Counted from the first letter of the stretch, positions 1 to 10,837 are shown. The stretch is 64,000 nucleotides of DNA from Limimonas halophila (GCF_900100655.1 NZ_FNCE01000010.1:29772-93771), one strand, 5' to 3'. Translations and numbers: made by a program. The notes: generated by a model not told the origin, from the letters alone.

Positions 1-235
1 AGTCGTCCGGCGGGCAGGTGCTGTGACCCATCACGCGATGGTGTCGGCGGGATGAGCCCGGTTGATGACATTGGGCTTGACGCATGCGCCGGGGCACGCG
101 AGGCCATGACGGAATTCGACGCGCCGTCCGTCGGTCTCGCGATATTGACGCGCCCGGCCGGCGGTTAGCGTGCGCGCCGACCCGACCTGACACGCGTGTA
201 TGCCCACCATCGAGGAATCAGGGACGTCAGGGACA

Positions 236-1906
236 ATGAGCGACATCGACATCGCACGCTCGGCGCATTACGAGCATATCAAAAACGTCGCCGAGAAAAT
301 CGACATCCCGCAGAAAGCGGTGATGGAATATGGCGACTACAAGGGCAAGGTCTCCTACGACTATCTCCGGTCCGTCAGCGACCGCCCGGACGGCAAGGTC
401 GTCCTCGTCACCTCCATCAACCCGACCCCGGCGGGTGAGGGCAAGACCACCACGACCGTCGGCCTGGGCGACGGCCTGAACCGGATCGGCAAGAAGGCCG
501 CGATCTGCCTGCGCGAGCCCTCGCTCGGCCCGGTCTTCGGCGTGAAGGGCGGCGCCGCCGGCGGCGGTCACGCCCAGGTGGTGCCGATGGAGGACATCAA
601 CCTCCACTTCACCGGCGACTTCCACGCCATCACCTCGGCGCACAACCTGCTCGCCGCGATGATCGACAACCACATCCATCACGGCAACGAGCTGGGCTTC
701 GACCTGCGCCGCGTGGCCTGGCGCCGCGTGATCGACATGAACGATCGCGCGCTGCGCGACGTGACGATCGGCCTGGGCGGCGTCGCCAACGGCTTCGTGC
801 GCGAGGGCGGCTTCGACATCACGGTCGCCTCCGAGGTCATGGCCATCTTCTGCCTGGCCACCGATCTGGAGGACCTGACGCGCCGGCTGGGCAAGATCGT
901 TGTCGGCTACACGCGCGACAAGCAGGCCATCACGGCCGGTGAGCTGGAGGCCCCGGGCCCGATGAGCGTGCTGCTGCGCGATGCCCTGATGCCCAACATC
1001 GTGCAGACGCTGGAGAACAACCCGGCCTTCATCCACGGCGGGCCGTTCGCCAACATCGCCCACGGCTGCAATTCCGTGATGGCGACCAAGGCCGCGGCCA
1101 AGCTGGCCGACTACACCGTGACCGAGGCGGGCTTCGGCGCCGACCTGGGCGCGGAGAAGTTCTTCGACATCAAGTGCCGCAAGGCCGGCATCCGCCCGAA
1201 CGCGGCGGTGGTCGTCGCCACGGCGCGCGCGCTGAAGATGCACGGCGGCGTCGCCAAGGACGACCTGAGCAAGGAGAACGTCGAGGCGCTGAAGAGCGGC
1301 TGCGCCAACCTGGCCCGCCACGTCCAGAACGTGAAGAAGTTCGGCCTGCCGTTGGTGGTGGCGATCAACCGCTTCCCGACCGACACCGACGCCGAGCTGC
1401 AGGCCATCCAGGCCTACGCCAAGAACGAGCTGGGCGTGGACGCCGTGATCTGCACCCACTTCGGCGACGGCGGCGCCGGTGCCGAGGAGCTGGCGAACAA
1501 GGTGGTCAACCTCGTCGAGGGCGGCACCGATCAGTTCGCCGCGCTTTACCCGGCCGACCAGGGGCTGTGGGAGAAGACGCGCACGATCGTGCGCGAGATC
1601 TACGGCGCCAACGACATCATCGCCGACAAGAAGGTCCGCGACCGCTTCAAGGAGCTGGAGGAAGAGGGCTACGGCCACTTCCCCATCTGCATGGCGAAGA
1701 CGGCCAACTCCTTCTCCACCGACCCGAACCTGAAGGGCGCGCCGACCAACTTCGACGTGCCCATCCGCGAGGTTCGCCTCTCGGCCGGCGCCGAGTTCGT
1801 CGTGGTGATCTGCGGCGCGGTGATGACCATGCCCGGTCTGCCGAGCAAGCCGGCGGCGAACGAGATGTACGTCGACGACGAAGGCCGGATTCAGAACCTT
1901 TCCTGA
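236..1906 (+). CDS. fhs: Formate-tetrahydrofolate ligase
   Basis: Cytosolic enzyme of one-carbon metabolism that joins formate to tetrahydrofolate using ATP, giving 10-formyl-THF. The P-loop-like TPAGEGKTT lies near residue 64, and [20 protein letters not shown] follows, both hallmarks of the family. The 556-residue length is the usual family length. An in-frame ATG lies 12 codons upstream at 200, but the start at 236 is preferred because AGGGA at 220-224 sits 11 bases ahead of it and the first residues then match the family's normal beginning. A strong terminator follows at 1981, so it appears to be a single-gene unit. Confidence 0.97.
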   Translation: MSDIDIARSAHYEHIKNVAEKIDIPQKAVMEYGDYKGKVSYDYLRSVSDRPDGKVVLVTSINPTPAGEGKTTTTVGLGDGLNRIGKKAAICLREPSLGPVFGVKGGAAGGGHAQVVPMEDINLHFTGDFHAITSAHNLLAAMIDNHIHHGNELGFDLRRVAWRRVIDMNDRALRDVTIGLGGVANGFVREGGFDITVASEVMAIFCLATDLEDLTRRLGKIVVGYTRDKQAITAGELEAPGPMSVLLRDALMPNIVQTLENNPAFIHGGPFANIAHGCNSVMATKAAAKLADYTVTEAGFGADLGAEKFFDIKCRKAGIRPNAAVVVATARALKMHGGVAKDDLSKENVEALKSGCANLARHVQNVKKFGLPLVVAINRFPTDTDAELQAIQAYAKNELGVDAVICTHFGDGGAGAEELANKVVNLVEGGTDQFAALYPADQGLWEKTRTIVREIYGANDIIADKKVRDRFKELEEEGYGHFPICMAKTANSFSTDPNLKGAPTNFDVPIREVRLSAGAEFVVVICGAVMTMPGLPSKPAANEMYVDDEGRIQNLS

Positions 1907-1980
1907 GGGGCTGACACCGGTTATACACCCTGCGGCGCCCGGCGGCCCGGCAGGGCCGCCATCTCCCTCGGCGCACATGG

Positions 1981-2013
1981 GGCGGGGCCGGCACACGCCG
2001 GCCCCGCCTTTTT
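1981..2013 (+). terminator. Intrinsic terminator after fhs
   Basis: A perfect 12-base-pair GC stem (1981-1992 with 1997-2008) with an ACAC loop is followed directly by five T residues. It lies 75 bases past the fhs stop. Confidence 0.93.
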
Positions 2014-2108
2014 CGTTGGCTGGTTGGCCCTTGCCAAGCCGGCGACCGCGACGGTAGATCGAACAGGCATGCCACCGCTCGGACGAGCCGGTGTGCGGCG
2101 CGGTCGGG

Positions 2109-2184
2109 GCCAGTGTAGCTCAATTGGCAGAGCAACCGCCTTGTAAGCGGTAGGTTGGGGGTTCGAGTCCCTCCGCTGGCACCA
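2109..2184 (+). tRNA. tRNA-Thr (anticodon UGU)
   Basis: A full cloverleaf can be drawn. The acceptor arm is GCCAGTG with CGCTGGC (one G-U pair). The anticodon stem is ACCGC with GCGGT, around a 7-base loop holding TGT at 2142-2144. A T-arm with GTTCGAG follows. The 3' CCA is encoded at 2182-2184. The anticodon UGU reads ACA threonine codons. I looked for integrated DNA at its 3' end, since tRNA genes are common attachment sites, and saw none. Confidence 0.97.
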
Positions 2185-2232
2185 GCCGCACGATCACGCC
2201 CCCCGATCGGGGCAGCCGAAGGTGTGGACCCG

Positions 2233-2373
2233 ATGGCCAATCCCAACCGTGGCCGTTTCCGTATCACGCACGATAAGGTCGTCGCCGCCGCGGTCGTGGG
2301 CGCGGCCTTCGTCATGACCGTCGTGTTGCAGCCGGGGCTGACCGCGAAGCTGCTCGACGGCCTGGGGTTCTGA
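2233..2373 (+). CDS. Small single-pass membrane protein, 46 residues
   Basis: Not recognised as a named family. The protein has a basic N-terminus (residues 1-15, several Arg and Lys), one hydrophobic stretch of about 17 residues (about 16-33, rich in Ala and Val) and a short tail ending LLDGLGF. It is probably a small inner-membrane protein with the basic end in the cytoplasm. It begins 48 bases after the tRNA-Thr gene and could share its transcript. AAGG lies about 10 bases before the ATG. It is convergent with the CBS gene. Confidence 0.6.
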   Translation: MANPNRGRFRITHDKVVAAAVVGAAFVMTVVLQPGLTAKLLDGLGF

Positions 2374-2402
2374 CGTCGCGGCGGTCCGGCTGAGCCGCCG
2401 GG

Positions 2403-2801
2403 TCAGCCCAGGTGCTTCTTGCCGCGCTGTTCGCGCAGGATATCCACGATGCTGACCATGCCCACCAGGATGCCCTTGTTGGTCACGGGCATGTGGCGGA
2501 CGCGGTGGGCGCGCATCGCCTGCATCACACGCGAAACCTCGTCGCGCGGGGTGCAGGTCCGCACGCTGTGCAGGCAGACGTCGCCCACCTTGCGACGCAG
2601 GAAGTCGTGACCCTTGTCGCCGATCCCCTGAACGATGTCGCGCTCGCTGATGATGGTCTGCGGTTTGTGGCCGTCCGGGGACACGACCAGCGCGCCGATG
2701 CGGTGCTTGGCCAGCAGCCGCGCCGCGGTCTGGATCGACGAGCTTGGATGCACCGTAAGGATGTTCTTGCCGTTGCGCTTGAGGACGTCCTTGACCTGCA
2801 T
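2403..2801 (-). CDS. CBS-domain protein
   Basis: A 132-residue protein consisting of two CBS motifs, about residues 8-62 and 72-127. Tandem CBS pairs usually form a cytosolic module that binds adenine nucleotides. The first motif has the typical IISERDIVQGI element and the second the VGMVSIVDIL ending. No catalytic domain is fused, so the partner regulated is unknown. The ATG is preceded by GGAGGGGGC, a strong ribosome site. Confidence 0.9.
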   Translation of the reverse strand: MQVKDVLKRNGKNILTVHPSSSIQTAARLLAKHRIGALVVSPDGHKPQTIISERDIVQGIGDKGHDFLRRKVGDVCLHSVRTCTPRDEVSRVMQAMRAHRVRHMPVTNKGILVGMVSIVDILREQRGKKHLG

Positions 2802-2920
2802 GCCCCCTCCCGGTCGCGGCGGCGTGACCCGGCGCAAACCTGGGATGGAGGGGTTAAGAAACGCAAAACGGCGGGCGGCCGAAGCCGCCCGCGTGGCGGA
2901 ACCGCGCCAAGACGCCGGCG

Positions 2921-3361
2921 TTACCAGGTGCCGGTGTTCTCCATGCTGGCCCACGGCTCCTGCTTGGGCAGCGCCTCGCCTTTCTGGAGCAGCTCGATGG
3001 AGATGCCGTCGGGCGAGCGCACGAACGCCATGCGCCCGTCGCGCGGCGGGCGGTTGATGGTGACGCCGCTGTCCATAAGGTGCTGGCAGGTGGCGTAGAT
3101 GTCGTCCACGCGGAAGGCCAGGTGGCCGAAGTTGCGCCCGCCGGTGTAGGTTTCCGGGTCCCAGTTGTAGGTCAACTCGATCAGCGGCGCGTTCTCGGCG
3201 CTGGCGCGCTCGGCGTCCTCGGGTGCGACGAGGTAGATCAGCGTGGCGCGCGCCGGCTCCAGATCGCGGCGGCTGTGCTCCCGAAGGCCCAGCTTGTTGC
3301 AGTAGAAGTCCAGGGATTCCTCGATGTCCGCGATGCGGACCATGGCGTGCAGGTATTTCAT
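2921..3361 (-). CDS. gloA: Lactoylglutathione lyase (glyoxalase I)
   Basis: Converts the hemithioacetal of methylglyoxal and glutathione to S-lactoylglutathione. The 146-residue protein has the two beta-alpha-beta-beta-beta repeats of the VOC fold. It carries the expected sequence landmarks: the LDFYCNKLG start of repeat one, [18 protein letters not shown] (metal-ligand His) and the C-terminal [12 protein letters not shown] with the metal-ligand Glu. Length fits the short metal-dependent bacterial GloA type. Confidence 0.93.
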   Translation of the reverse strand: MKYLHAMVRIADIEESLDFYCNKLGLREHSRRDLEPARATLIYLVAPEDAERASAENAPLIELTYNWDPETYTGGRNFGHLAFRVDDIYATCQHLMDSGVTINRPPRDGRMAFVRSPDGISIELLQKGEALPKQEPWASMENTGTW

Positions 3362-3538
3362 GGTGCGGTGCTCCTTCGCGAGGCGGTGAGGGTAAGGGTT
3401 CCAAGGTGACGTGGCCGTGCGCGCCGCGCACCGCAAGCGGGAATCGCCCTGGCGGCGTGCGGCGAGTGCCCGACACAGCCGTGCCGCCACCTGTACAATC
3501 ACGTGCCGCCGCAGCAGCACGAATCCGACGAGGCATGG

Positions 3539-5347
3539 ATGGCACTGGGCACCGACCTGATCCTGGTCGCCGCTGGACTCGTGTTTGTGAGCATCCTGGC
3601 CGGGCTGCTCGCCAACCGCATCGGCGCCCCGCTGCTCCTGGTCTTCATGGCGCTGGGCATGCTCGCGGGCTCGGACGCCGGCCTGGGGATCACGCTGACC
3701 AACCTGGAGGCCGCGTCCACGCTGGGCGCGGCGGCGTTGGCGATCATCCTCTTCGACGGCGGGGTGCACACGCGCACGGAGATGCTGCGCCTCGCCGCCG
3801 GGCCGGCGCTGGCGCTGGCGACCGTGGGCGTGGTGGTGACGGCCGCGCTCACCGGCGCGGGCGCGGTGGCGCTGCTGGACGTGGGTTGGCGCGAGGGGCT
3901 GCTGGTGGGCGCCATCGTGGCGTCCACGGATGCGGCGGCGGTCTTTTTCCTGCTGCACCGGGGCGGATTGAACCTGGCCAAGCGCGTCAGCGCCGCGCTG
4001 GAGGCCGAGTCGGGCCTGAACGATCCCATGGCCGTGTTCCTCACGGTCACGCTGGTGGACATCATCCGCGTGGGCGGCGGGATCGGCTCGCCCGGTGCGC
4101 TCGTCGTCACCCTGGTCGTGCAGCTGCTGGGCGGGTTGGTAATCGGGCTGGCCGGCGGCTTCGCGCTGGTTTCGCTGATCAACGCGGTGCGGCTGGCTTC
4201 GGGGCTCTACCCCGTGTTCGCGCTGTCCGGCGCGCTGGTGGTGTTCGCGGCGGCGCAGGGAATGGGCGCGAGCGGCTTCCTTGCCGTGTACCTGACGGGC
4301 GTGGTGCTGGGGAATCGGCCGCACCGGGCAACCCAGCTGATCGACCGTTTTCAGGACGGGATCGCCTGGCTTAGCCAGATCGCGATGTTTTTGATGCTGG
4401 GCCTGTTGGTCGACATACCCACGCTGCTCGATATCCTGCCCGCAGCGCTCGGCGTGGCGGCGGTGCTCATCCTCGTGGCGCGGCCCGTCGGCGTGAGCCT
4501 CTGCCTGCGCCCCTTCGGCTTCGCCTGGCGGGAAACCGCGTTCATCTCCTGGGTGGGGCTGCGCGGCGCGGTGCCGATCTTCCTTGGCACTGTGCCGGTG
4601 CTGGCGGGGCTGGAGAACGCGCCCGTCTATTTCAACATCGCCTTCGTGTGCGTGGTCGCCTCGCTGCTGGTACAGGGCTGGACGCTGACGAACGCGGCGC
4701 GGTGGCTCAACCTGGTGCTGCCGCCGCTGCCGAGCGAAACCCAGCGCGTCGACGTGAACCTGCCCGGCGACGCCACCCGCGACCTGGCCGCCTTCGTCGT
4801 GCCCGAGGACAGCGACGCCGTGGGGCATCCGCCGGCCGCCGTGCGGCTGGACGAGGGGGTTACCGTGGTGTCGGTCGTGCGCGAGGGGCGCGTGATGGCG
4901 CCGGGCGAGGTGGGCCACCTCGTGCCCGGGGACACCGTGATGGTGGTCGGGCCGGGCGCGGCGCTTGAGCGGCTGGACGCCGTGTTCGGCCGCAAGCCCC
5001 CCAGCGATCCCCTGGGCCGCGACCAGGCGGCGCTCGGGGAGTTCGTCCTCAACGGGGCGACGCCGCTGGGCCGCGTGGCGGAACTTTACGAGGTGCCGGT
5101 CCCCGTCGCCGAGCACGACCTCTCGCTGGACCGCTTCCTGCGCCGCCACCTGCGCGGGCGACCCGCCACGGGCGACCGCTTGCGCCTGGGCGCGGTGGAA
5201 CTGATCGTGCGCGAAACCGACGATCGAACGGTCACGCGGGTGGGACTGGAGCTGGAGCCGCGGCCCGTCCTCCCCATCGGCATGGACGCGCTGCGCATCT
5301 GGCGCCGGCACTGGACGCGACGGGTGTTCGGCCGGCGGCGTGCGTGA
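3539..5347 (+). CDS. Potassium/proton (CPA1-type) antiporter with C-terminal regulatory domains
   Basis: A 602-residue inner-membrane cation/proton antiporter resembling NhaP2/CvrA. About twelve hydrophobic segments cover residues 1-390. The [12 protein letters not shown] motif near residue 158 contains the conserved Asp pair region of the exchanger. After the membrane part come a TrkA-C-like domain (about 400-480) and a CorC/HlyC-type domain (about 490-590), which in this family sense cytoplasmic ligands. A GTG at 3503 would add 12 residues. The ATG at 3539 has GAGG six bases upstream and opens straight into the first membrane segment, so it is preferred. Confidence 0.9.
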   Translation: MALGTDLILVAAGLVFVSILAGLLANRIGAPLLLVFMALGMLAGSDAGLGITLTNLEAASTLGAAALAIILFDGGVHTRTEMLRLAAGPALALATVGVVVTAALTGAGAVALLDVGWREGLLVGAIVASTDAAAVFFLLHRGGLNLAKRVSAALEAESGLNDPMAVFLTVTLVDIIRVGGGIGSPGALVVTLVVQLLGGLVIGLAGGFALVSLINAVRLASGLYPVFALSGALVVFAAAQGMGASGFLAVYLTGVVLGNRPHRATQLIDRFQDGIAWLSQIAMFLMLGLLVDIPTLLDILPAALGVAAVLILVARPVGVSLCLRPFGFAWRETAFISWVGLRGAVPIFLGTVPVLAGLENAPVYFNIAFVCVVASLLVQGWTLTNAARWLNLVLPPLPSETQRVDVNLPGDATRDLAAFVVPEDSDAVGHPPAAVRLDEGVTVVSVVREGRVMAPGEVGHLVPGDTVMVVGPGAALERLDAVFGRKPPSDPLGRDQAALGEFVLNGATPLGRVAELYEVPVPVAEHDLSLDRFLRRHLRGRPATGDRLRLGAVELIVRETDDRTVTRVGLELEPRPVLPIGMDALRIWRRHWTRRVFGRRRA

Positions 5348-5363
5348 GGAACGTGAAACGAAA

Positions 5364-5395
5364 CGAGCGGCCGTCCGCGTGGGAACGGCCGCTCG
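5364..5395. terminator. Hairpin between convergent genes
   Basis: An 11-base-pair perfect inverted repeat (5364-5374 with 5385-5395) with a 10-base loop lies between the antiporter stop and the convergent small gene. There is no T-run on either side, so it may be a weak or factor-assisted terminator. Confidence 0.45.
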
Positions 5396-5433
5396 CTCGC
5401 GACAACGGCGCGTCGGAAAAACAGCGAGTCGAT

Positions 5434-5583
5434 TTAAAGCCCGATCATCTTGAGCGCGACCACGGTCGCCGCGGTCAGGGTTAGCCAGATGACGGTGGCC
5501 GGCGGATTTTCCAGCACGTGCATGACGCGCGTTCGAACGTCCGGCCGGTTCACGCGGGGACCGCGGGCGTCCACTTGCTGCAT
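5434..5583 (-). CDS. Small single-pass membrane protein, 49 residues
   Basis: Not recognised as a named family. Residues 1-28 are polar and Arg-rich. Residues 29-48 form one hydrophobic segment ([21 protein letters not shown]) that runs to the C-terminus, as in tail-anchored proteins. A strong GGGGAGG ribosome site lies seven bases ahead of the ATG, which is the best evidence that this is a real gene. It is divergent from the cold-shock gene. Confidence 0.65.
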   Translation of the reverse strand: MQQVDARGPRVNRPDVRTRVMHVLENPPATVIWLTLTAATVVALKMIGL

Positions 5584-5912
5584 GAGAGCCTCCCCAATCG
5601 ACGATGATCCGAAATCGTCCGTCGGCTCCTTTTTGGTTTTGGCGCGAAAATACCACGGGGTAGCGTCCCGCCGAAATGGATTCGAATCTCCCCGTTCGGG
5701 GTACGCGCCGGGCAGGGTTTCTGGGCGGGCGCGGGTGGATGGCTCTTGCGTCGGCCCCCCTCGCGAGCGCATCTTACCCGTGCGACCCGCGCTCGCCGTG
5801 ATCGCGCCACGCGTTGACTTCGGTTTCACCTTCTCCGGGGCAGCCGCGAAAGGGGCCGGATGCGACGGGGCGGTCGCCATACGTTCGTGACTGACTCGGA
5901 GAAGAGACGACC
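5584..5912. other. Gene-free stretch upstream of the cold-shock gene
   Basis: Divergent control region of 329 bases between the small membrane gene and the cold-shock gene. It holds a TTGACT hexamer at 5814 with no convincing -10 partner, and a short palindrome GATTCGAATC near 5680. A long leader on the cold-shock transcript is possible but not demonstrable here. Confidence 0.5.
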
Positions 5913-6122
5913 ATGACGATGGGTACGGTGAAGTGGTTTAACACCACCAAGGGGTACGGCTTCATTGCTCCGGACGGCGGCGGCAAGGACGCGTTCGTCC
6001 ACATCACGGCCGTGCAGCGCGCGGGATTGGAATCCCTCCAGGAAGGCCAGCGCATCGAGTATGAGTTGGTGGCCGGCCGCGACAATCGCCAGGCGGCGGA
6101 CAATCTGCGCATCGTCGAGTAA
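5913..6122 (+). CDS. Cold-shock protein (CspA family)
   Basis: A single cold-shock domain of 69 residues that binds single-stranded RNA and DNA. It contains the RNP1 motif as KGYGFI and the RNP2 motif as DAFVHI. The start is ATG at 5913; a second in-frame ATG two codons on (MGTVKWF) is possible. GGAGAAGAG lies upstream. A perfect terminator follows at 6155, so it is a monocistronic gene. Confidence 0.96.
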   Translation: MTMGTVKWFNTTKGYGFIAPDGGGKDAFVHITAVQRAGLESLQEGQRIEYELVAGRDNRQAADNLRIVE

Positions 6123-6152
6123 TTCGGCGCACGCTGCAGACACCGTGACGAA

Positions 6153-6187
6153 GGGGAGCGGCAGCCGGACGGCTGCCGCTCCTTTTT
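6153..6187 (+). terminator. Intrinsic terminator after the cold-shock gene
   Basis: A perfect 12-base-pair stem (6155-6166 with 6171-6182), GGAC loop and five T residues. Confidence 0.95.
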
Positions 6188-6309
6188 ATGGTCCCTCATT
6201 TTTCGCCCGGGCCCATGCTTTTCACGCCGTGCCGCTGTTTCGATCCACCAGCCCGTGACACGTGCCGCCCGTCGCGCCACGTCATCCCTGGTACGCGATG
6301 GAGGACGGC

Positions 6310-6744
6310 ATGCGCGCGATGGGCTTGGCTGTGGCGGCGATGATGTTGGCGGCGCTGCCGGCGCAGGCGGGGATGGAGCGCTTCACCTGGGCGAATCGGC
6401 CGCTCGTGGTGCTGGCGCCGGATGCCGATCATCCCGCGCTCGGCGAACAGCGCGCCATTGCCGAGGCGCACGCGGCCGGCTTCCGCGAACGCGACATGGT
6501 TGTCGTCACGCTGGCCGGCGACGGCCCTGTGCGCGTGGACGGTGAACCCGCCCGCGATGTCGACCCGGCCGCCCTCCGCGCCCGCTTCGGCGTCGCGCAT
6601 GACGCTTTTCGGGCGCTTCTGGTGGGCAAGGACGGCACGGTCAAGCTCTCGCGCGGCGAGTCCATCGCCGCCGACACGCTCTTCCGCACGATCGACGCCA
6701 TGCCCATGCGCCAGCGCGAGATGCGCGAGCAGGGCGACGGGTAG
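6310..6744 (+). CDS. DUF4174 family exported protein
   Basis: A 144-residue protein with a clear signal peptide (residues 1-20, ending LPAQA). The mature part looks like a thioredoxin-like DUF4174 domain: RPLVVLAPD at the start, RDMVVVTLAGDG in the middle and FRALLVGKDGTVKLSRG towards the end. The family is found mainly in alphaproteobacteria and its biochemical role is unknown. No CxxC pair is present. The start at 6310 is chosen because GGAGG at 6300-6304 precedes it by five bases. Confidence 0.85.
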   Translation: MRAMGLAVAAMMLAALPAQAGMERFTWANRPLVVLAPDADHPALGEQRAIAEAHAAGFRERDMVVVTLAGDGPVRVDGEPARDVDPAALRARFGVAHDAFRALLVGKDGTVKLSRGESIAADTLFRTIDAMPMRQREMREQGDG

Positions 6745-6747
6745 CTG

Positions 6748-7347
6748 TCAGGATCCGCCATCGCGGGCGATGACGCTGTAGACGACGTCCTCGCCGGGGC
6801 GCACCTGGACCACGTGTTCGTGCGTGCGGCCACCGTTGGTGACGGCGACCTCGTACCAGCCCGCGTCCAGCAGCAGGCGCGGCCGCGCGGCCGCGGCCTC
6901 GGCGACCTGCTTGCCGGCCGCCTTGCCGCGCGCGTAGGTGCGCACTTTCCAGCCGAGCTCGCCGGCGATGGGCGGCTGGCCCGGCTGGGGACGCAGCTCT
7001 AGGCGCACGTGGCCGGCTCTTAGGTCGATGCGCCACGTCGCCGGCCCGTCGCCGGCTTCGAGCGTCCGGTCGATGACCCGCCGGGCGCCCTGATAGCGCA
7101 CGAGCAGGCGGTAGCGCCCCGGTTCCAGCGACAGCTTCGCGGGCAGGCGGTCGCGCGCCGCCACGTGTGGGCCCGCTGTCCCGTTCGTCATCGCCCAGAC
7201 GCCCACCTTGGCGGCACCCTGGAGCGCCGCCGCGCCGTCGGCGGGCACGGCCTTGATCTCAACCGGCCGCGCATGGACGGCATGCGCGCCGGCCGTCAGC
7301 GCAAGGGCCGCAAGCCCCGCGCCTGTGCAGCTTTTCCAATCGGCCAC
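6748..7347 (-). CDS. Exported protein of unknown function
   Basis: Not recognised. With the GTG start at 7347 (strong GGGGGGA ribosome site three bases upstream) it has 199 residues and begins with a signal peptide (about residues 1-25, rich in Ala and Leu, ending VHA). The rest contains two similar beta-rich segments, about 70-110 (PGRYRLLVRYQGARR) and 155-195 (AGWYEVAVTNGGRTHEHVV), each resembling an Ig-like or carboxypeptidase-regulatory-type fold. It is convergent with the DUF4174 gene, three bases away. Confidence 0.65.
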   Translation of the reverse strand: MADWKSCTGAGLAALALTAGAHAVHARPVEIKAVPADGAAALQGAAKVGVWAMTNGTAGPHVAARDRLPAKLSLEPGRYRLLVRYQGARRVIDRTLEAGDGPATWRIDLRAGHVRLELRPQPGQPPIAGELGWKVRTYARGKAAGKQVAEAAAARPRLLLDAGWYEVAVTNGGRTHEHVVQVRPGEDVVYSVIARDGGS

Positions 7348-7448
7348 GATCCCCCCACGGCCTGTGGCAGTGAACACAGGTCAAGGAGTCTCGCGGATCG
7401 CGGTTAATTCAGCGTTTACGGTGCCGTCGGGGCGAGGCCGCAGAGCGG

Positions 7449-7787
7449 TCAGATCTCGTCGGCGGCGCGGGCGGCCATGTCGCCGAATTCGCGCAGGAAG
7501 ACGGAGCCGGAGACGGTGCGCTGAACCAGGACGCTGCGCTTGTCATTGTCGTCGCGCTTGCGCTTGACGAGGTCCAGGTCGCTCAGCCGGTCGATGGCGC
7601 GGGTGATCGCGGGCTTGGAGGCGCCGAGCGTCTGCGCCAGGCCGCGCACGGTGTGCGGCGGCTCCGCCAGGTAGACGTGCAGCAGGACCGCCATCTGCCG
7701 CGTCGTCAGGTCGGGCTGTTCGCGCGCGATCCCGGCCAGCGTCACGGCGTGCCAGAGGTTGAGCGCTTGCTTGGGGTCCATCTCCAC
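7449..7787 (-). CDS. MarR-family transcriptional regulator
   Basis: A 112-residue winged-helix repressor-type protein. Residues 25-95 hold the helix-turn-helix (LTTRQMAVLLHVYL, then TVRGLAQTLGASKPAITRAIDRL) and the wing (LVKRKRDDNDKRSVLVQRT). The ligand and targets are unknown. It lies 77 bases downstream of the M17 aminopeptidase gene on the same strand and could be cotranscribed with it. Confidence 0.88.
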   Translation of the reverse strand: MEMDPKQALNLWHAVTLAGIAREQPDLTTRQMAVLLHVYLAEPPHTVRGLAQTLGASKPAITRAIDRLSDLDLVKRKRDDNDKRSVLVQRTVSGSVFLREFGDMAARAADEI

Positions 7788-7864
7788 GGCGCACCTCGTT
7801 CCAGGCCCGCAACGAACCTACCCGCAGCGGCCCGTCGGGGGAACCCCCGATCACCTGAATAAAG

Positions 7865-9247
<1,383 letters not shown>

Positions 9248-9387
9248 CGCGGAACCTCGCGTGCCGGGACTCGTTTCGACTGCCTTACGCGCAAAGCGGC
9301 GTGCTGTCAGCCCGAACGCGGATGCCGTTTGCCCGCGCCCAGATGCGCTCCACTTTTTCGGCTGGGGATCACAGTGTCACAGACTGT

Positions 9388-9476
9388 CCCATCCCCCTCT
9401 GGGTTTGCGCCTGCGGCCCAAACCCGTCTCCCCCTTCCCCAACTGGGGAAGGGGGAGATTATAGAGAGGGTTGGGG
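9388..9476. repeat. Intergenic palindromic repeat, copy A
   Basis: An 89-base GC-rich element almost identical to the one at 63911-64000. Its outer arms (CCCATCCCCCTCT and AGAGGGTTGGGG) can pair. Inside are two hairpins, GGGTTT with AAACCC and CTCCCCCTTCCCC with GGGGAAGGGGGAG. The predicted shape is a three-way junction. It lies just upstream of the CbiX gene. Confidence 0.8.
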
Positions 9477-9512
9477 CCGCATACATCGATCAAGACAGCC
9501 ACAGTTTCTAGG

Positions 9513-10256
9513 ATGAGAGCGATCGCCGATCCCATGTCCGATGTTGCGGGTGCCGCGCGCGCGGACACTGCCCTGCTGCTGTGCGCCCACGGCACCAAGG
9601 GCGTGGCCGGCGCGGTGAGCACCCACGCCGAGGCGCTGGCGGCGCGCGGCATCTTTCACAGCGTGCAGGGCGGGGCGCTGTACGGCACGCCCAAGATCGA
9701 TTGTGTGCTCTGCGGCCTGGACGCCCCGCGCGCGGTGCTCGTGCCCTTCATGATGGCTGCCGGCTACACCCTGGAGACGCTGCGCACCCGCTTGGCCGCG
9801 CACCCCTGGGGCGAGCGCGTCCACCTCGCCGATCCGGTCGGGGTGCGCGCGGAGATCCCGGAGATGGTCGCGGAGATGGGCGAGGCCGCGGCGGCCGGGC
9901 GGGGCTGGGCGCCCGGCGAGGTGGCGCTGCTGGTCGTCGGCCACGGCACGCGCAAGCATTCGGCCTCGGGCGCGACCGCGCGGGCGTCTGCCGCCGAGAT
10001 CGCGGACAGCGGCCGCTTTGCCGAGGTCGGCACGGCGTTCCTGGACGAGCCGCCCGAAATCGGCGAGGCCGTGGCCGCCTTCCGCGCGCCCGCATGCGTG
10101 GCCGTCGGCTTCTTCACCGATGCCGGCAACCACGGGCGCGAGGACGTGCCCGAGCTGCTGGCGGAAACGGGCGTGCCGCACGTCTACGCCGGGCCGCTGG
10201 GCCCCGACCCGCGCATGGCCGAGCTGATCCTCAAGCAGGGGCTGGCGGCGGCATGA
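9513..10256 (+). CDS. CbiX-type sirohydrochlorin cobaltochelatase family protein
   Basis: Class II chelatase-like protein of about 247 residues with two CbiX half-domains. The first opens with TALLLCAHGTKG and the second with VALLVVGHGTRKH; the paired HG-T motifs carry the metal-handling His residues. The usual role is inserting cobalt or nickel into a tetrapyrrole such as sirohydrochlorin. Start choice is uncertain: ATG at 9513 or 9534 both lack a good ribosome site. It overlaps the next gene by four bases (ATGA). A cobalamin role fits the B12-dependent reductase encoded at 23.3 kb. Confidence 0.82.
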   Translation: MRAIADPMSDVAGAARADTALLLCAHGTKGVAGAVSTHAEALAARGIFHSVQGGALYGTPKIDCVLCGLDAPRAVLVPFMMAAGYTLETLRTRLAAHPWGERVHLADPVGVRAEIPEMVAEMGEAAAAGRGWAPGEVALLVVGHGTRKHSASGATARASAAEIADSGRFAEVGTAFLDEPPEIGEAVAAFRAPACVAVGFFTDAGNHGREDVPELLAETGVPHVYAGPLGPDPRMAELILKQGLAAA

Positions 10257-10837
10257 CCGGGGACGTGAACACCGCCATCGCGGCGTTGGATGCCGCCAAC
10301 GCCGAGGACCCACGCACGGTCACCGTGGACGGCGAGTCCTGGCCGGCGGAGCTGCTCTATGCCCGGCGTATGCGCGCCTGGCTGGACCGCCTGTACCCGG
10401 ACGCTTCGGACGCGTTGCGGCTGGCGGCCTCGGCCCAGCACGTGCGGCGCTGGGAGATCCCGCGCGGCGACTATCCCGAGGGGCGCGACGGCTACCTGCG
10501 CTGGCGCACGCACCTGAAGCGCCACCACGCGAAGGTTGCCGCGGCCATCCTGGCGGATGCGGAATGCGATGACGCGACGATCCGCCGGGTGCAAACGCTC
10601 GTGCGCAAGCAGGGTATCAAGACCGATCCGGAAACCCAGGCGCTGGAGGACGTGATCGGCGTCGTCTTCCTCGACAGCTATGCCGCCGATTTCGTGGAGA
10701 AGCACGACGAGGCGAAGGTCGTGCGCATCCTCGCCAAGACCTGGGCGAAGATGTCCGAAACCGGGCGCGAGGCGGCGCTGACCTTGGACCTGCCGCCGCG
10801 CGTGCGGACGCTGGTGGAGCGGGCCGTGAGCGGATAG
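10253..10837 (+). CDS. DUF4202 domain protein
   Basis: A 194-residue protein of the DUF4202 family. It has no clear signal peptide or membrane segment, and carries conserved stretches such as AQHVRRWEIPRGDYPEGRDGY, RWRTHLKRHHA and LEDVIGVVFLDSY. The His/Asp pattern recalls HD-type metal enzymes, but catalysis is not known. The family often sits beside cobalamin genes, and here its start codon overlaps the stop of the CbiX gene, so the two are almost certainly translated together. Confidence 0.82.
   Translation: MTGDVNTAIAALDAANAEDPRTVTVDGESWPAELLYARRMRAWLDRLYPDASDALRLAASAQHVRRWEIPRGDYPEGRDGYLRWRTHLKRHHAKVAAAILADAECDDATIRRVQTLVRKQGIKTDPETQALEDVIGVVFLDSYAADFVEKHDEAKVVRILAKTWAKMSETGREAALTLDLPPRVRTLVERAVSG

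Noticed and set aside
227..1996. A long minus-strand reading frame opposite formate-tetrahydrofolate ligase.
   Set aside because: The sense frame is an unmistakable full-length enzyme. The antisense frame has no motif, no ribosome site and low-complexity composition.
2109..2400. tRNA-Thr as an attachment site of an integrated element.
   Set aside because: No direct repeat of the tRNA 3' end, integrase or phage-like gene was seen downstream; the following genes are ordinary chromosomal ones.
5660..5720. A tRNA-like T-arm (GGATTCGAATCTCC) upstream of the cold-shock gene.
   Set aside because: The base before TTC cannot pair as position 53-61 requires, and no anticodon or acceptor stem can be drawn on either strand. 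It is a short palindrome.
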